Shown in pieces: positions 63,411 through 64,000 of a DNA stretch of 64,000 nucleotides. The notes under the pieces were generated by a model. It did no database searches. It saw nothing but the letters and a program-made list of their open reading frames with translations, and had not been told where the DNA came from. This DNA comes from Fen-1298 sp050015675. Lineage in GTDB: Bacteria; Bacteroidota; Ignavibacteria; UBA10030. Made by a program: the position numbers and the translations under genes. The DNA lies in contig JBEKAY010000002.1 in the NCBI GenBank assembly GCA_050015675.1, positions 124,001 to 188,000 of the forward strand, written 5' to 3'. Numbering within the stretch: the stretch's first letter is position 1; each line of letters starts with the position of its first letter.

Positions 63411-64000
63411 ATGCCTGGATTGAAATTCGCTCTTCTCATTCTCACTTTTCTTGTTTTCCAAAGTGCAAATGCGCAACCAAGCATCTCTCGTTCACAAATC
63501 GACAGCGTGACGATAGCCACCAATCCAAAACTTCAAGCAAGCGGACTCCATCGGTTTTTATTTGGCTCGCTTTGGCGCGATGTTTGGGCAACTCCGGTGA
63601 AAGCAAAAATTCTGAATTTGGATTCCTCTGCCGACAATCTCTTATTCGATACGATGCTCGTACGAACACACCAGGGGATCGTTACTCGCTCACTCCTTTT
63701 CAAAGACAAGAATGGAAACGCGTATACGTTCACGCCGATCAATCAGGATTCCGCTTCTTCGCTTCCCCCAGAGTTATCAGTTTTGCTGCCGCGAGATATC
63801 GTCGATGACCAAATAGGTACATTGAATCCGTTTGCCTCACTCGTCGTTGCTCCAATTCTACAAACAGCAGGTTTAGCTTTTCGGGAAGCACGGCTTATCT
63901 CTCTTCCAGACGATAATCGTATTCATGAGTGTCACCTGCAGGCCGAAGGAAGGCTTGGAATTCTTGAAGGGCCATGGCGCTTTCAATTCACAAACATCAA
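63411..64000 (+). CDS. Secreted protein, start of a probable large outer-membrane (BamA/TamA-like) protein, cut by window end
   Basis: Open from ATG 63411 to the last base (196 codons plus 2 bases). An in-frame TAA lies just upstream, so the start is set. Signal peptide KFALLILTFLVFQSANAQ. The following segment (ATNPKLQASGLHRFLFGSLWRDVWATPVK, read as ATNPKLQASGLHRFLFG and SLWRDVWATPVK, then DDQIGTLNPFASLVVAPILQTAG) resembles the N-terminal part of large FCB-group outer-membrane proteins with C-terminal surface-antigen barrels. The barrel itself, if present, is beyond the window. Confidence 0.6.
   Translation, partial: MPGLKFALLILTFLVFQSANAQPSISRSQIDSVTIATNPKLQASGLHRFLFGSLWRDVWATPVKAKILNLDSSADNLLFDTMLVRTHQGIVTRSLLFKDKNGNAYTFTPINQDSASSLPPELSVLLPRDIVDDQIGTLNPFASLVVAPILQTAGLAFREARLISLPDDNRIHECHLQAEGRLGILEGPWRFQFTNI

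Overview
The window looks like a chromosomal segment from an anaerobic or facultative Gram-negative member of the Bacteroidota/Chlorobiota-Ignavibacteriota side of the FCB group. The pointers are a type IX secretion C-terminal sorting domain of the NPFNPST type (61666-62775), TonB-dependent and other outer-membrane barrels ending in Phe, a KorABCD ferredoxin oxidoreductase, moderate-to-low GC by eye, and large multihaem cytochromes beside a Rieske/cytochrome b pair. This placement is inference; no rRNA or marker search was possible.

Layout. 1-8 kb: housekeeping genes (partial amidase, argH, aldo/keto reductase, glnA, ychF), with a small decay zone at 4.3-4.7 kb (outer-membrane protein remnant, IS5-like transposase remnant, twin palindromes). 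7.7-12 kb: two PAP2 paralogues and a TonB-dependent receptor broken by one in-frame stop codon. 12-16 kb: an XRE-cupin regulator with acyl-CoA synthetase, cupin, thioesterase and amidotransferase genes. 16-26 kb: mixed genes (GrpB-GNAT fusion, LemA/M48 peptidase pair, orphan DNA methyltransferase, metal-transporter-like protein, radical SAM protein, protoporphyrinogen oxidase). 26-40 kb: a minus-strand respiratory region. In transcription order it holds a 13-haem cytochrome fused to a b-type membrane domain, a 7-haem NapC-like protein, Rieske, cytochrome b, an 11-haem cytochrome, a c554-like tetrahaem cytochrome, a porin-like barrel, a 14-haem cytochrome, a 9-site lipoprotein and a CcmF haem lyase. 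I count 58 candidate c-haem motifs. It reads as a quinol-oxidising bc-type complex in which multihaem cytochromes take the place of cytochrome c1, plus a possible route through the outer membrane.

40-49 kb: central carbon metabolism (CoA-transferase/hydrolase, alanine dehydrogenase, korDABC with a small Cys-rich coupled gene, malic enzyme-PTA fusion). 49-57 kb: an envelope-signalling-like neighbourhood with a CHASE2 adenylate cyclase, a large barrel protein, a FecR-domain protein and an unknown envelope protein. The FecR protein and the barrel share a repeated module of about 85 residues. 57-64 kb: rseP, dxr, a TPR protein, a CBM9-like T9SS cargo protein, a propeller-like remnant, and the start of a large secreted protein cut by the window end.

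Most promising candidates for something undescribed are the 58-haem bc/porin cluster and the FecR/barrel/CHASE2-cyclase set with its shared module. Individual oddities are the YchF P-loop Ser-to-Leu change, the in-frame stop in the TonB receptor, and the Cys-rich gene overlapping korC by one base.
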